64,000 bases of DNA from Endocalyx cinctus. Taxonomy: Eukaryota; Ascomycota; Sordariomycetes; Amphisphaeriales; Apiosporaceae. A program made the position numbers and the translations under genes. The stretch covers positions 2,420,019-2,484,018 of the forward strand of contig BCKC01000007.1 of NCBI GenBank assembly GCA_001600455.1, written 5' to 3'. The notes beneath the pieces are model-generated. The model was not told where the DNA came from. It ran no database searches and saw nothing but the letters and a program-made list of their open reading frames with translations. Shown here one piece after another: positions 35,328 to 45,936 of the stretch (the stretch's first letter is position 1; every line of letters begins with the position of its first letter).

Positions 35328-35545
35328 GTCAGTCTCAGGTGCCAGCTAACCAGCAGCTACCCTGGTGTGAATGTAGTATTACGATGTCTATATATATGTG
35401 GCCTCCCTCCCATATATTTTGTATGGAGCGAGAGCCAGGAATCATCGTGTTGTGGAGCCCTACCTTTAACTAGCTGGTATCATGCGGCCTACCCACCCTC
35501 CAGTAGCCCCCGTCTCTCACAATCACACAATAACCACACGAGGGC
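35328..35545 (+). repeat. Dispersed repeat, copy 2
   Basis: This is the plus-strand partner of 12728-12924. It shares CCCATATATTTTGTATG and CTAGCTGGTATCATGCG and the surrounding order of blocks. TGGTATCA also resembles the start of primer-binding sites complementary to initiator tRNA-Met in LTR elements, but no open retroelement frame adjoins it. Confidence 0.7.
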
Positions 35546-35912
35546 GGTCACCCAAATACTTGATAAACAGAATCCTAACGAGGAACGAACAGTGAATGCG
35601 AGGTTTGTCCAACACTGAAGCAAACTCCAGACCTATTCTTCGAAATGGAATTGCAACAATATCTCGTCCAATGAGTCATCTAACCAAATGGTATTGAATG
35701 AAACGAGCAATGAAAACAATGTACTCGATCTGATATATTCATCTCTAGTTCACCCTATTGGGAAAGTGCCAGTTATGGCATGGATAACTGAGCGATTCCT
35801 CGGAAGACTTCGCTGGTAGCTGCCTTGTTTGGATAATGACTACTCATCGTGAAAGATATACTTCCCTCTCATTGGTCTACCATTGTATTCATTGGATTGG
35901 GAATTGCTCGTA

Positions 35913-36054
35913 CAATGTTTGCTCCATAGTCAGCCATTAGACTCAAGTGGATTTATTGGAGCATTGTCTTCCGTATCCCATATAATGTTTGCCCCATAGA
36001 CAGCCATTATATCCAAGTAAAGTTATGGAAGCTCTATTGTCTTCCGTACCCCAT
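35913..36054. repeat. Imperfect ~70-bp tandem duplication upstream of the repeat protein gene
   Basis: Two adjacent units (35913-35981 and 35983-36054) each run from AATGTTTGC(T/C)CCATAG to ATTGTCTTCCGTA(T/C)CCC(C)AT. A third, short partial unit (CTATTGTCTTCC) follows. The array ends about 105 bp before the TATA-like box of the next gene. Confidence 0.75.
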
Positions 36055-36158
36055 TATTTTCTCTATTGTCTTCCCAACCTCATTATTTTCTAATAACTTA
36101 CAATGGGAACGACGCGAACAATGGCAAGAAGCATCACAGTTCTATCTGAAGACAACAG

Positions 36159-36385
36159 TATAAATATATCCCTATCCCCTTCCCCTTGAACCTTTTCTCT
36201 CTTCCTTCTCATCATCATCTTTCTTCACTCTCACCAACCTTTTCCACTCTGATCAACCTTCTTACTCTGATCAACCTTCATCAATAATATCATCAAAAAA
36301 ACCCTCATCGTCGCCTTCACACCTGGGCAATCATCTCGACGAACCAAACCAAAAACTATCACAAACCAATCACAAAACCATCAAG
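36159..36385 (+). promoter_or_regulatory. TATA-like box and CT-rich leader
   Basis: TATAAATA lies at 36159-36166. It is followed by a long pyrimidine-rich stretch down to the start codon at 36386, including CTCTGATCAACCTT twice. CT-rich leaders downstream of TATA boxes are typical of strongly expressed fungal genes. Confidence 0.5.
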
Positions 36386-37296
36386 ATGAGCTCTTTCCGT
36401 CGCACGCCCATCGCTAGTCTCCTGCTCCCCCAGGGATCTCAAGATCCCCTCTTCTCTCACTTCTTCCCGGAGGCACCCACTTGGCATGACGAGGTGGACT
36501 TCCTCAACACCAAGCCTGTCAAGACAGCTGCCGAGTCCCTCAGAGAAGACTTCTCCAAATTGGCATGGGATTCCCGAGATCCTCTCTACGCTGAGCTTCT
36601 CGAAGGAAGGCCTTCACTCCCTGACGAATCAGATTATCAGGATGAGTTAAGCCAGTCTTCGGACAGGGAAGAAGAGAAGAACAAGGGCGAGATCACCCCC
36701 TTCACCAAATCTCGCTCCGGAGCAGGAACTTCGCACCAGCAAAGGATCCCTCTCAGCTATTCCTACCCCGCTAGGAGCTGGCCCACCGACGATGAAGAGG
36801 ATTCCCTCGGCAAAACCATCACACCTAAGCCCGAGGAATCTTCCATTCGTGCCGATTTTGCGAAATTACAGAGAGACTTCAAAGATCCAGCATATCAGGA
36901 TCTGATGCGAGGAACCCCCTCTCATCATCATCTCTCTCGGCATCATCGCACACAGGCTAGCCAGCTGTCTGATGAGGAGGACTTTGCCCTGGCGAAACCC
37001 GCCACAACTGGCAAGGTAAGAGAAAATAAAATATCCTTTCCCCCCTCAAGGATTTCGGATGAAACATTTGCTAACCAAATCTAATCTAGTACCACAAAGC
37101 CAGTAACAAGCGATCCTACGGCGAGGCAGACTTGGAGGAGGACAGCGACGCCGACTTCGTCGTGCGAAAGAAGTCCAAGTTCTCCACACCTACTCAGAAC
37201 AAGACTTCCAGGAAGCACCTCCGCCAAGACTCGGCCGATTTCTTCGTCGCCTCTCCGATGCCGATGGCGAAGAAGAGCAAGAAGTCGCGCCGCTAG
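36386..37296 (+). CDS. Unrecognised repeat protein with nuclear-localisation-like tail
   Basis: Two exons, 36386-37015 and 37090-37296, join across a 74-nt intron in phase 0 to give 278 aa. I do not recognise the family. The protein contains an internal repeat. Residues 50-77 and 151-179 align as ES(L/I)RxDF(S/A)KLxxDx(R/K)DPxYx(E/D)L(L/M)xGxPS, and a shorter, more divergent unit (SQDPLFSHFF, then HDEVDF) lies at 18-39. Acidic D/E-rich spacers follow each unit. The C-terminus is basic and ends MPMAKKSKKSRR, with further KKSK clusters upstream, suggesting nuclear import. Composition is Ser/Asp/Lys-rich and mostly disordered outside the repeats. The TATA box and CT-rich leader suggest high expression. 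It sits alone in a gene-poor stretch. A DNA- or histone-related role is a guess only. Confidence 0.8.
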
Positions 37297-37653
37297 GCCT
37301 AGGAGGTCATGGTTAGCTGTGGCCTCTCGACATAGGGAGGCACTAGGAAGGTAAATCCAACACATCACTTTACAAGAAAATGGAGTAGGGAGGGAGGAGA
37401 GGATGGGCAGGGGGGATGGGGGAAAGGGGTGGTGGGACACGGTTGTGGGGGGGGGGGGGGGAATTGACACAATGGGAGATCATAAAAACTTACGGATATG
37501 GTATTAGGATTTGTTTTATTCGTCAGGGTATGGGTATGCTGGATTCTCAATTAGATTGTGAGGGAGTCCACATATGTATGATAAAAAAATAAAAATAAAA
37601 AAAAAGATAGTAGTAAAAAAATTTAAAGCTGACATAAATTTCGCAATCGCCTT

Positions 37654-38070
37654 CTAAGTAGTAAATCGTGCTATGTGCAATAAGTCTGCGTGATGGCATA
37701 TATGACTTGATCGATGGGTGGTGATGTGCTCTGTCTTCAATATGAGGAGGTTTACCTCCCTGGAATAAACCAGGCGTGGCCCGGCATATTTTACGGTCGT
37801 ACGATGCTCCTCGTTGGATAACCGGTCGTGTAATGTGCTTATGTGCCAGTGAACAAGCTTGTCTAGCTCGCCGAATGCTAGGGAAATCATTCTTGCAACA
37901 TAAGTGGGTGGTTGATCTCCACGATTTAGGCCTAGTTTCTTATTGCGTGAGATAAATTGTATATGTGCGTGAACCAGCTGGGACATTAGTAGGTTCGGAG
38001 CATATTTGGAGCATATTATTCTGCCAAAGAAGCCTACCGTGCGCAATAGCAAGAAAGTAGGATATGACAT
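37654..38070 (-). CDS. Hypothetical ORF of 138 codons (uncertain)
   Basis: A single open frame from ATG at 38070 reads as a mixed, protein-like sequence with segments such as GDQPPTYVARMISLAFGELDKLVHWH. I do not recognise it. It has no obvious intron and lies between the 3' end of the repeat protein gene and NAA10. The GC content is close to that of the surrounding intergenic DNA, so chance or a decayed gene is possible. Confidence 0.28.
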   Translation of the reverse strand: MSYPTFLLLRTVGFFGRIICSKYAPNLLMSQLVHAHIQFISRNKKLGLNRGDQPPTYVARMISLAFGELDKLVHWHISTLHDRLSNEEHRTTVKYAGPRLVYSREVNLLILKTEHITTHRSSHICHHADLLHIARFTT

Positions 38071-38343
38071 TTGTCCCGTAGATTGTCTATATCACGTCCA
38101 TGGTTTAGGTCACTCGCAAATCTAAGAGGTTCGAATTTATGTAATAGATATATGTTTACTATGTATGTGATAGGACCCTTTTTTTTTTTCTTCATGAGTG
38201 CTATAATGGCTAAACAGCTGGCTACTTGGTAGCTGAGTGGCTAACGATATCTTTTTTTTTCTTTTTCTGTCTTCCCATTTTGAACGCCGCGAAAATGCAC
38301 TCGTCGTCCATATGAAGTATTTTCTTCCGCCTACTCATCATGC

Positions 38344-39215
38344 CTACGCATGTTTGCTCTCGTCCTTCTCCACGAGAGCCTGTACGCCGAGGGCTCTACC
38401 GACCTTGACCTTCCTCTTGACGTCCTTGTCCTTCTTGTTCTCGGCCTTGCCGACGTCGCCGACGGGGTCGCCCTCGTCCTCGGCTTCCTCGTCCGATTCC
38501 TCGTCCGACGCCCGCGCGTCGGTGGCTTCTTCTATCAGCTGCGACCGGATGACCGAAAGGTCGAGCTTCATGCAGAAGGCGTCCTCGCCGTCGGCGTAGT
38601 ACTTGGCCTCGGTCTTCTCCTGGTCGAACCCGAGCGTCTTCGTGTATAGGTGGATGGCGGCCTTGTTGGACACACGCACGTGTAGGGAGACGTACTGGGC
38701 ACCGAAAGTCTCTACCATGGCGAGTTCTGTTTTGGGGATGTATATGTTAGCGTTCGTGTACGAGTGAGGTAAACAAGAGCATATCGCCGAGTGTTCTAGG
38801 CCCGTTCAAGTCCTGTACATGTAGCTTCCCGATGGCAGAACCGTGGGAACTAGTAGGGTCAAGGGACAGTAAAGTATATATGAAACCAAAGTCATGACCT
38901 ACGGCTCTGTCTCATCAACTTCTCGGCAATACCTAGTCGACGGTGTGTACGCATGACGGAGAGTGAGGTGATGTGGCCATGCTGGACGCCGTCGGTCGGC
39001 TCTTCCTCCATCTTAGCGAGTACGTAGCCGACGATCTTGGGGTAGTCGTAGGGGGTTTTCTTGGGTCTCGACACATCGACGGCCACATAGCTCAGCTGAG
39101 GCCATGACAGTGCATGGTACAGGTAGTATTTCATAAAGTAGTTCTCCGGCAGGTTCTCTAGGTTTGCATGCTGGATCAGCGGCAGATCTCGAGGTTCCAA
39201 GCGCCGAATATCCAT
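38344..39215 (-). CDS. NAA10: N-terminal acetyltransferase NatA catalytic subunit (Naa10/Ard1)
   Basis: Naa10 (with Naa15) acetylates the N-terminal Ser, Ala, Thr or Gly of nascent proteins on the ribosome. Two exons are joined: 39215-38903 and 38726-38344. The 175/176-nt intron has donor GTAGGT and acceptor CAG, restoring [17 protein letters not shown], the expected reading across the junction; the alternative GT five bases downstream breaks the frame. The product is 231 aa. The GNAT domain is clear: [20 protein letters not shown] at the start, [10 protein letters not shown], the acetyl-CoA loop RRLGIA, then [17 protein letters not shown]. The C-terminal tail is acidic and ends with Lys-rich sequence, as in other Naa10 proteins. 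I start at the ATG at 39215 rather than the longer frame from 39398, because the protein family begins MDIR. Confidence 0.93.
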
Positions 39216-40310
39216 TTTGTCTTTTCTTGTTGTTTTCTTGGATATTAATAAGTTTCCTTCCGACTCTATTTCGCAATTGTAGATCGGTAAGGTTATGGGG
39301 TTAGGGCGGATTGATGTATTGGAGGTCGGAGGATGAGAGGTCTTGCGTGTATGAGGAAGTCGGAAGCCTCGTGGATAGATTAAAGGTGTAGGTAGCACTA
39401 ATAATTTCCCTTTATTCCAACCTTATGACAATGCGATTACGATCCTTTGTCCTTTTCCGTATTAAATATCAAGGTAATGAATTAAATAATTCCCTATGGC
39501 AACTCAGTTCGATCTGCGCCGGAAGAACAATTGACTCTTGGGTTGAGCTGTTACAGATTTCGTAACGATACACGTAGTTCAAAAAGTGTGCATATCTACA
39601 TTACTATAGTCAAACGTACCTATCAGTGCGTGAAGGACAGCTCGGATAGCGGGGCTTATTCCGCCGAAGCTTTTTCATAGTGGGCTTTTTTTAGGGGTCC
39701 CTCCCAATCTATCTTTCCCATTTACACAGTAACCTAAGAGAATAGCTTGAAGCTCTCGTCACTACCGCGGGGTATGTCCTGTGATACTTATGGAGAAACG
39801 AGAATTCTATACGTCACACCTATATTGTATAGGATATTGGATTGGAGGAAATAGAAGCGAGAAATATATATCTATCTTGTTTATCTCGGCTTGAACTTCT
39901 TTGCGAGTTGCGACTTTTGAACGGGCAATAATAAAAGAGGAAATAATAATCCCGTTGATATGTAGCTTATTTTACAACTTCAAGTTTTTCATAAAGGAAA
40001 AAAAAAAAAAAAAAATCATTTTGTATTACCAAGATTTGTTTCCTATACTAATCTAGGTTCGTAAGTGAAGGTAGCGCATAGTTACTTTTCTATCTTCGGG
40101 TTGTGTGCAGTCCTACCAGAAGCAAGTCTACGTCGTCTCGCGTCTCGCGCATCACCCAGCGGGGTTATTAAAAAGAAGACCGTATATCGGTCTTCCATAT
40201 ATTTTTTCTCGTCGGTCCCTTCATTATTGGATCCGGTTCTCCTTCAAACATATTTCGACCTGTTAGATCTATAATCACCTCTATTTTAATATTGGAATTT
40301 GAACTTCGTC
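39216..40310. other. Divergent promoter region between NAA10 and the SDR gene
   Basis: This is 1.1 kb of AT-rich sequence with a long A-run near 39998-40015. The open frame at 40065-40274 has no recognisable content and overlaps the SDR upstream region. Confidence 0.4.
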
Positions 40311-41256
40311 ATGTCTCGACCACTTGAAGGGAAGATAACCATCGTAACGGGCGCATCGCGAGGTTAGCTCTCGGAGTTTTCCACTCACCTAGACCCACCC
40401 ACTTATAGGCTAATATCTACGTACGTCACTAACTCCTCACACCCTCTTTTTCAATCTAGGAATCGGGGAAGCCATCGCGAAAAAGCTGGCTTCGTACGGG
40501 GCAAAGCTAGTGCTCGGGTACACGTCCCCTTCCTCGAAAGCCAAAGCGGAAGCGCTAGCGGAAAGCTTCCGAACCGAGCACAAAATCGACGTGATAGCGG
40601 TGCAAGCGGACCTCGGCACGACCACGGGTCCGGCAGAGCTGATCGCGGCGGCCAAGTCGCACTTCGCGCCGGACGGGAAGCCGTTCCAGATCGACGTCGT
40701 GATCAACAACGCCGGCGTGGCCCACAACAACCCCTTGCCGGCGATAACGACGGACCAGTTCGACATCAGCTACCGAGTGAACGTGCTGGGCCCTTTGCTC
40801 GTCATGCAGGCGGCCGAGCCGTACCTGCCGCGCGACCGGTCCGGCCGCGTCGTCAACGTCTCGTCCGTCTCCAGCAGCACCGGGTTCGTCGGGCAGACCG
40901 TCTACGGCGGGACCAAGGCCGCCCTCGAGGCCATGACGCGCACGTGGGCGCGCGAGCTCGGCGAGCGCTGCACCGTCAACGCGATCAACCCGGGCCCCGT
41001 CATGGGCGAGATGTACGCCGCCAACACGCCCGAGTTCAAGCGTCAGATCAAAGGCTGGATCGAGCACGCCCCCTTGATGCGCGCCCGCGCCGGGATCGAC
41101 AGCGACGAGCTCGTCAAGGACGAGGAGACCAGCGGCGGGAGACCCGCCTACGTCGAGGAGATCGCGGGTATCGTCGCTATGCTGTGTAGCCCCGACTCGG
41201 CCTGGTGCACGGGTCAGGTCGTCTGCGCGAATGGAGGGATGTTATTGTCGCATTAA
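40311..41256 (+). CDS. Short-chain dehydrogenase/reductase (classical SDR)
   Basis: This is an NAD(P)(H)-dependent oxidoreductase. A short first exon (40311-40362, MSRPLEGKITIVTGASR) is joined over a 97-nt intron to 40460-41256, restoring the cofactor motif TGASRGIG at residues 13-20; the product is 282 aa. The NNAG motif lies at 100-103, the catalytic serine region is VSSVSSSTG, and Tyr166 and Lys170 form YGGTK. After the active site comes NPGPVMGEMY, and the C-terminus has the typical WCTGQVVCANGG. The family acts on many alcohols and ketones; 3-oxoacyl-ACP reductase or versicolorin reductase-like labels are common for such proteins but are not proven here. The substrate is unknown. Confidence 0.9.
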
Positions 41257-43257
41257 GACCCCGGTCATGACTCTGTTCGTTAGAAACAACTGCATAGACG
41301 TAGGAAAATCGACCTATCACTGTCATAGTACCAAACATATAGTCGGATAGTTTTAGTAGTGATGAATAAGACAGAGAATAAAAAGTTATATACGTTTTAC
41401 GTTTTACTAAAGTATATAATATTGTACTATTGCTGTGCTTGCAGCATATTCCTTTTCGTCCTTCCCCTTAGACATACGGAAGCTGAAGAACTGAGCTCCA
41501 AGTTGACTTGTATTTTCCCGTTGTCGTTGTAGAGTCAGCAGTGTTCATATTTTCGGACGTAAAGCACCACCGCCGCCATCACTTCCCGAAAAGCCTATGC
41601 AGTAAGAGAAATACTATATCGAACATGCCAGAATGATTTATATAAATCTTGAAATATACTTGCTGTCTTAACTTTTAATAACTAACATCCGGATATAAGC
41701 AATTATGAACAGCGATTCACTGATTTTAATACACTTCGCCTGCAGTCAAAACTGAGCCCACTGTCCTTCTTGAAGATAGAAGGATCAATCTGAGCATATT
41801 TAACTCATATATTTACGTAGTAAATGACTTGTAGGAAAATGAATATGAGACATTGGTCAATGGAGAAATCAAAAATTTCACTCGGGGAAATGTCGATGAG
41901 GGAGTGCTATCCAATAATCAAGGAGCTGTAGTGTTTGGGACTATGAGAACGATGAATCACCGATTGAAGTGGGTGTTTTGAAGAAGGATTTTAGAATATT
42001 ACCGTATGAAGAGACAGATTCCAGAGTGAATGGCACAAGGGTGAGGGTGTCTATCACTCCTTACTTAACCTATCATAGCCTCCCCTTTGCATTATCCATA
42101 AGCATACGCTAGAATCAACCTATCAAGGATGCATATACATGGACAGGTTGAAGAGGAAGTTACAGAGAGATAGATATTTGAGTCCCCTAGCTTGGTATAG
42201 TGTACCTTTCAAGTTGGTGTTGTTAGGTGATATGGAAAGGGGCTGCATGTTGATTAGGCTGGATCCAAACTGAGCTCCAATCGTCGCTATTTCTGGCGAA
42301 GTAAGTATTTTCGTGGATAGCAAATACTCCTTCTGAACCGTTCTCAATATGAAAGCGTTTGTGTTGTTCATGGTAATTACTCAACCATTGCTTGGCTGAG
42401 CGGAGCCAGCCCTCGTCGTCCTCCTCAGCCAGCGATCTTCCAAAATAAGGGGGCTTCTCGACTGGACTGGGGCTCGGTATTCGAAAAACTGCCTTCGTCC
42501 ACATATATAAGTACAAGATAGGATAGTTTAACCCCGATATTATTTATAAACTCATATACTTTACAGCTAGAGCTACCTTATCTGTTCTTATTCCACCGTG
42601 TAACGGAGTCTTCTAAGTTTCCCCGTGCTATTGCAATGAAGAATATCAACTAAAACCGTATTCTTAGCACCCTACTTCCCCAGAGAAATCTTGGTTTAGG
42701 AAAATAATCTGTCAGAGAGTATATCATGAGAGGAGGGATGGTAAAGAATATTCACTTTCAGATGATGATAAACTATATCGAACCGTTTTCAATAACATCT
42801 TTGGTTGAGGGTGCTGTTGGGCGCTTTAGCCTATAATTCAGCCTCTGAAAGGGCCTAAGGAGGAATAATATACTGAGCCTAAGCTAAGATAAAAGCCCTA
42901 AATCTGATTTGCTGTGTCATTTACACAGTAACACTCACTACCTAAATATAAATACATTCAGTACTCATTAGTGAAGTGAAGGATTTATTTAAACATTTAC
43001 ACCACAAGTAATTATATGACTATTAAGTCGTAAAAATGAGATAGAAAACCCAAGATACATATTTCAAATTATATGACTTTACGATTTCTGAAAAGAAAGG
43101 GATACAATTAAACGACAAAGAGCCGGAGTGAGAAAAAAAAAGACCCTCTTACTTAATTTAGCACACACCCCTCACCTCCCCCTGTCACTTTTTTTTTTTT
43201 TTTTTATACATAAAGACGTGGAAAAAAAAGAGAGAGACAGGACAATAAGAAAAAATA
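41257..43257. other. Gene-poor region with possible gene relics
   Basis: This is mostly AT-rich. Around 41935-42115 (plus) and 42516-42223 (minus) short protein-like frames are visible but truncated (see findings). Just before 43258 there are long T and A runs. Confidence 0.35.
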
Positions 43258-44028
43258 ATGTCTTTATCTTCTCCACCAGAATCTCAAAGAGAAGCCAAAG
43301 AGCCCGACCTGTTCGACGATGTGTTCCTGAACCTCGAGCAGGACTCGTACCAAGAGGGTTACTCCCAAGGTTTCGAGGACGGACGCTTGGCGGGTCTGGC
43401 CGAGGGCCGGTCCGTGGGACTCAAGACCGGTTTCGAGAAATTCCTCGAGGCCGGCAGGTTGCAGAGCCGAACCATGATATGGGCAAACCGGATTCCGGGA
43501 CTAAGTAACAAACTTGCGAAACTGCAAGAGGACGACCAGCAACAAAAACAGGAACAACTATCAATCCGGGATGGTGAATCCTCTTCGGAAGAAAAGAAAG
43601 AAGGTGAAATAGTACCGGAATCTGATGAAACACCGCAACAGTCGCAGCCGGGAGAAGACCAGGAACAAAGGAAGAAACAACTCCCGCCCATCCGTCGGCC
43701 TAACTCCCGGCTGGAGAAGAATATTACCATGTTGTATATGATGGTGGAACCGGGCACGTTATCGACCGAAAATAGCGATGAAGCTGTCAACGACTTCGAC
43801 AGTCGCATTAAGGGCGCCCGGTCTAAAGCCAAGATCATCGAGAGAGCTATCGGGGAAGAGTCGAAGTTGAGTGCACATGATGATCAAGGACCGAAGAAGA
43901 ACGAGAATATAGAAGATATGAAGATGATGGGACAGATATCAGCACAACAGCAGGTTACTGATATGAGTACCGATATGACGACGAAGAAAAAGCCCGCGGA
44001 GGAGTTTGGTGATGACGATTTCATGTGA
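43258..44028 (+). CDS. LTO1: LTO1/ORAOV1 family protein (Fe-S delivery to Rli1/ABCE1)
   Basis: Lto1 with Yae1 forms the adaptor that brings the ribosome-recycling ATPase Rli1/ABCE1 to the cytosolic Fe-S targeting complex. A single exon gives 256 aa. The diagnostic feature is the deca-GX3 helix: glycines at 34, 38, 42, 46, 50, 54 and 58 in EGYSQGFEDGRLAGLAEG and onward, preceded by DLFDDVFLNLEQ. The rest is a long charged, Gln/Glu/Lys-rich extension with little recognisable structure, making it longer than yeast Lto1. The protein ends DDDFM, without the terminal Trp known to recruit the targeting complex in yeast Lto1. The start codon at 43258 directly precedes the conserved N-terminal part. 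Confidence 0.85.
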   Translation: MSLSSPPESQREAKEPDLFDDVFLNLEQDSYQEGYSQGFEDGRLAGLAEGRSVGLKTGFEKFLEAGRLQSRTMIWANRIPGLSNKLAKLQEDDQQQKQEQLSIRDGESSSEEKKEGEIVPESDETPQQSQPGEDQEQRKKQLPPIRRPNSRLEKNITMLYMMVEPGTLSTENSDEAVNDFDSRIKGARSKAKIIERAIGEESKLSAHDDQGPKKNENIEDMKMMGQISAQQQVTDMSTDMTTKKKPAEEFGDDDFM

Positions 44029-44568
44029 AAACATGAAGAACGCCGTTTCTACGACGGAACAGGACGAGATGGAGAGAAATACTATTTTTTATCCTGAGAT
44101 ACCCCCGGAATCATATTTGATAAGGAATTAAAATATGGCTTGTGCATTATAACATCTCATACCGATTTACTCCGTTGCACTGATTAAAAGCGCCAGTAAA
44201 ATCAAAGCATTTAGTCGCATGGAAAGAACAATCAAACGAAAATTAGAACTTCTACGAGCGTATCGAAGTCCATCAAGTGAAGGGGTAATAGAAAAATCTA
44301 GCAATTCAGCCTAGTGAGGAACGCATATATACAGTAGTGTATTCTTTCTTTTCTCGTCTAATTATCGCTCCCCCTAAACGTAAACGTAACAAGGAAGCTT
44401 TCGCCGCGGATAACCATCTATCTCCTGTTTCTTATTTAAAAGTTCGGCAAGGGTATCTAATTTGGAAATCAGTCATTTGATCAAACTTCATAGAAGTTAT
44501 ATAACAACTTCGAGGAAGGGGAAGAAGAAAAAAAAAAGTTCCCCCAAAGCGGACACGCAGGGCAAAAC
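44029..44568. other. Convergent 3' intergenic region
   Basis: AT-rich DNA between the 3' ends of LTO1 and the complex I subunit gene. Apart from a possible downstream acceptor for the complex I gene near 44470, nothing is seen. Confidence 0.4.
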
Positions 44569-45371
44569 TTACGATTCGGGATAAGCGTTCTCCTCCGTCA
44601 AGCCGTACTTGTAGACCTCCCACTCCGCGCCCTTCTCCTCCCCTTTAAGCTTCTGACCGCTCGGCAGCGGCGGCATCCCGTCGACGAGGAAGTCCTGCAT
44701 GCTCTGGACGGCGCCCTCCTTCTCGAAGTAAGCGGCCAGTCCGGTCTTGGCGCCCTCGGCCTTCGCGTCGACGAGCGCCTTCTCGCCGGCCTCGCCGACG
44801 AGGTCCGCTTTGGGCAGGGCGGCGCTACCGACGGACAGCAGGCCGACGGCGTCGCCCTGGTTCACGAAGCTCAGCTTCGGGTACGCCCGCCGCGCGTCCC
44901 GCTTCCAGTACGGGTTGTCGGCGATGTCGCCCGCCGGCACCGTCACGGGGTCGTCGTACGCGAGAGGGTCGTTCCCGCCGGGAGTCGGGTTTCGGTAGTA
45001 CGGGTTCAGGGGCACGCCGTTCGATCGGGTCGGGTCGACGGCGAAGACGCGGCGGATTACCTCCCATATACCTGTCGATTGTACCGTTTGTTTCTGTCGG
45101 CGGAGGGTGGTTTTGTTAGCTTTTTTTATGTCCTCGTCTACCAGCATATATACAGACATGGATATAAATATAAGGTAGGAGGCGGGAAATCGAGCTCGAG
45201 TTCGAAGACGGTGGGGGACGAGTAGGTAAGGATAGTGTGTTGAAGCATATTGTAGAAAGCACTGAAGGGTGTGTAATGCGAATGCAATTGAATTTCGTTT
45301 GGGGCAATTCTTACCTGGCTGACAGGCATGACACCTCCGGCGACCACCTTCGAAATCGCTTTGGAGGCCAT
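44569..45371 (-). CDS. Mitochondrial complex I 21.3 kDa subunit (NUZM-type, fungal)
   Basis: This is a supernumerary subunit of NADH:ubiquinone oxidoreductase in the inner membrane. Exon 1 is 45371-45315 (MASKAISKVVAGGVMPVSQ) and exon 2 is 45093-44569, joined by a 221-nt phase-0 intron. The product is 193 aa, close to 21 kDa. Recognisable segments are VQSTGIWEVIRR near the N-terminus, then SNGVPLNPYYRNPTPG, DPVTVPAGDIADNPYWKRDARRAYP and FVNQGDAVGLL, which fit the fungal 21.3 kDa subunit as I recall it. The stop codon TAA overlaps a strong donor (TC/GTAAGT), so an alternative, longer last exon is conceivable. It lies next to QCR8 and PHB1. Family assignment is from memory of motifs, not a search. 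Confidence 0.72.
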
Positions 45372-45936
45372 GGCGGCTTGATTGATTTGTTCGTGTGTCT
45401 ATATGCGAGTGTTCGTCAAATTGAGGTCTAAAAGTCGACCTTGACGTTTCTAAGTAATAGAGATGAGGCAATTGGCTTGAGGCTCGAGAAAAGGTGGGTC
45501 AAATAATTAACCGAAATATTTCCGGTTCAGCGGTATTGAACAAGGACTGCCTTTCCATACGACTGACTACAAGTAGGTATGTACTTCTGGTCAAAGGAAA
45601 TTGTTTAATGTTATGAAAATAGGAAATAGATTATACGGGTTAATTTCCAAATTTCCAAATTTCCAAATTATCTTAAGTTATCAAGTTCATGTAGGCCGTA
45701 AGCTAACTTGCGCAATATCGTAAACAAGTAGTACTTCAAGCAGTAGAAATAGGTGATTAGGGCGTTCTGAGGACAAGGAAAAAAAACGTCTTGGTATGCT
45801 AGTCTATTTGATATACAGATGTTTCTCTTTGCCTACACGCAGCTCGTCCAAGATCCGAGAACGTCAGTCGATGAGAACTGCCAGTAACCTGCTAGTCTCA
45901 TTCTATATTTTTTTACTCTCTATTCCTTTAAACCGA
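45372..45936. other. Intergenic region upstream of the complex I gene
   Basis: About 565 bp, AT-rich, with a short ATTTCCAA tandem (three units near 45640-45668). No gene is evident. Confidence 0.4.

Larger units (their letters stand above)
33453..36385. other. Gene-poor region, promoter side of the repeat protein gene
   Basis: This 2.9-kb interval holds copy 2 of the dispersed repeat (35328-35545), a roughly 70-bp tandem duplication (35913-36054) and the promoter and leader of the gene at 36386. An open frame at 35226-35618 is produced by the repeat. Otherwise it is AT-rich and featureless. Confidence 0.4.

Noticed and set aside
40555..41067. 170-codon minus ORF opposite the SDR gene
   Set aside because: It is an antisense shadow; the plus-strand SDR motifs account for the conservation-like composition.
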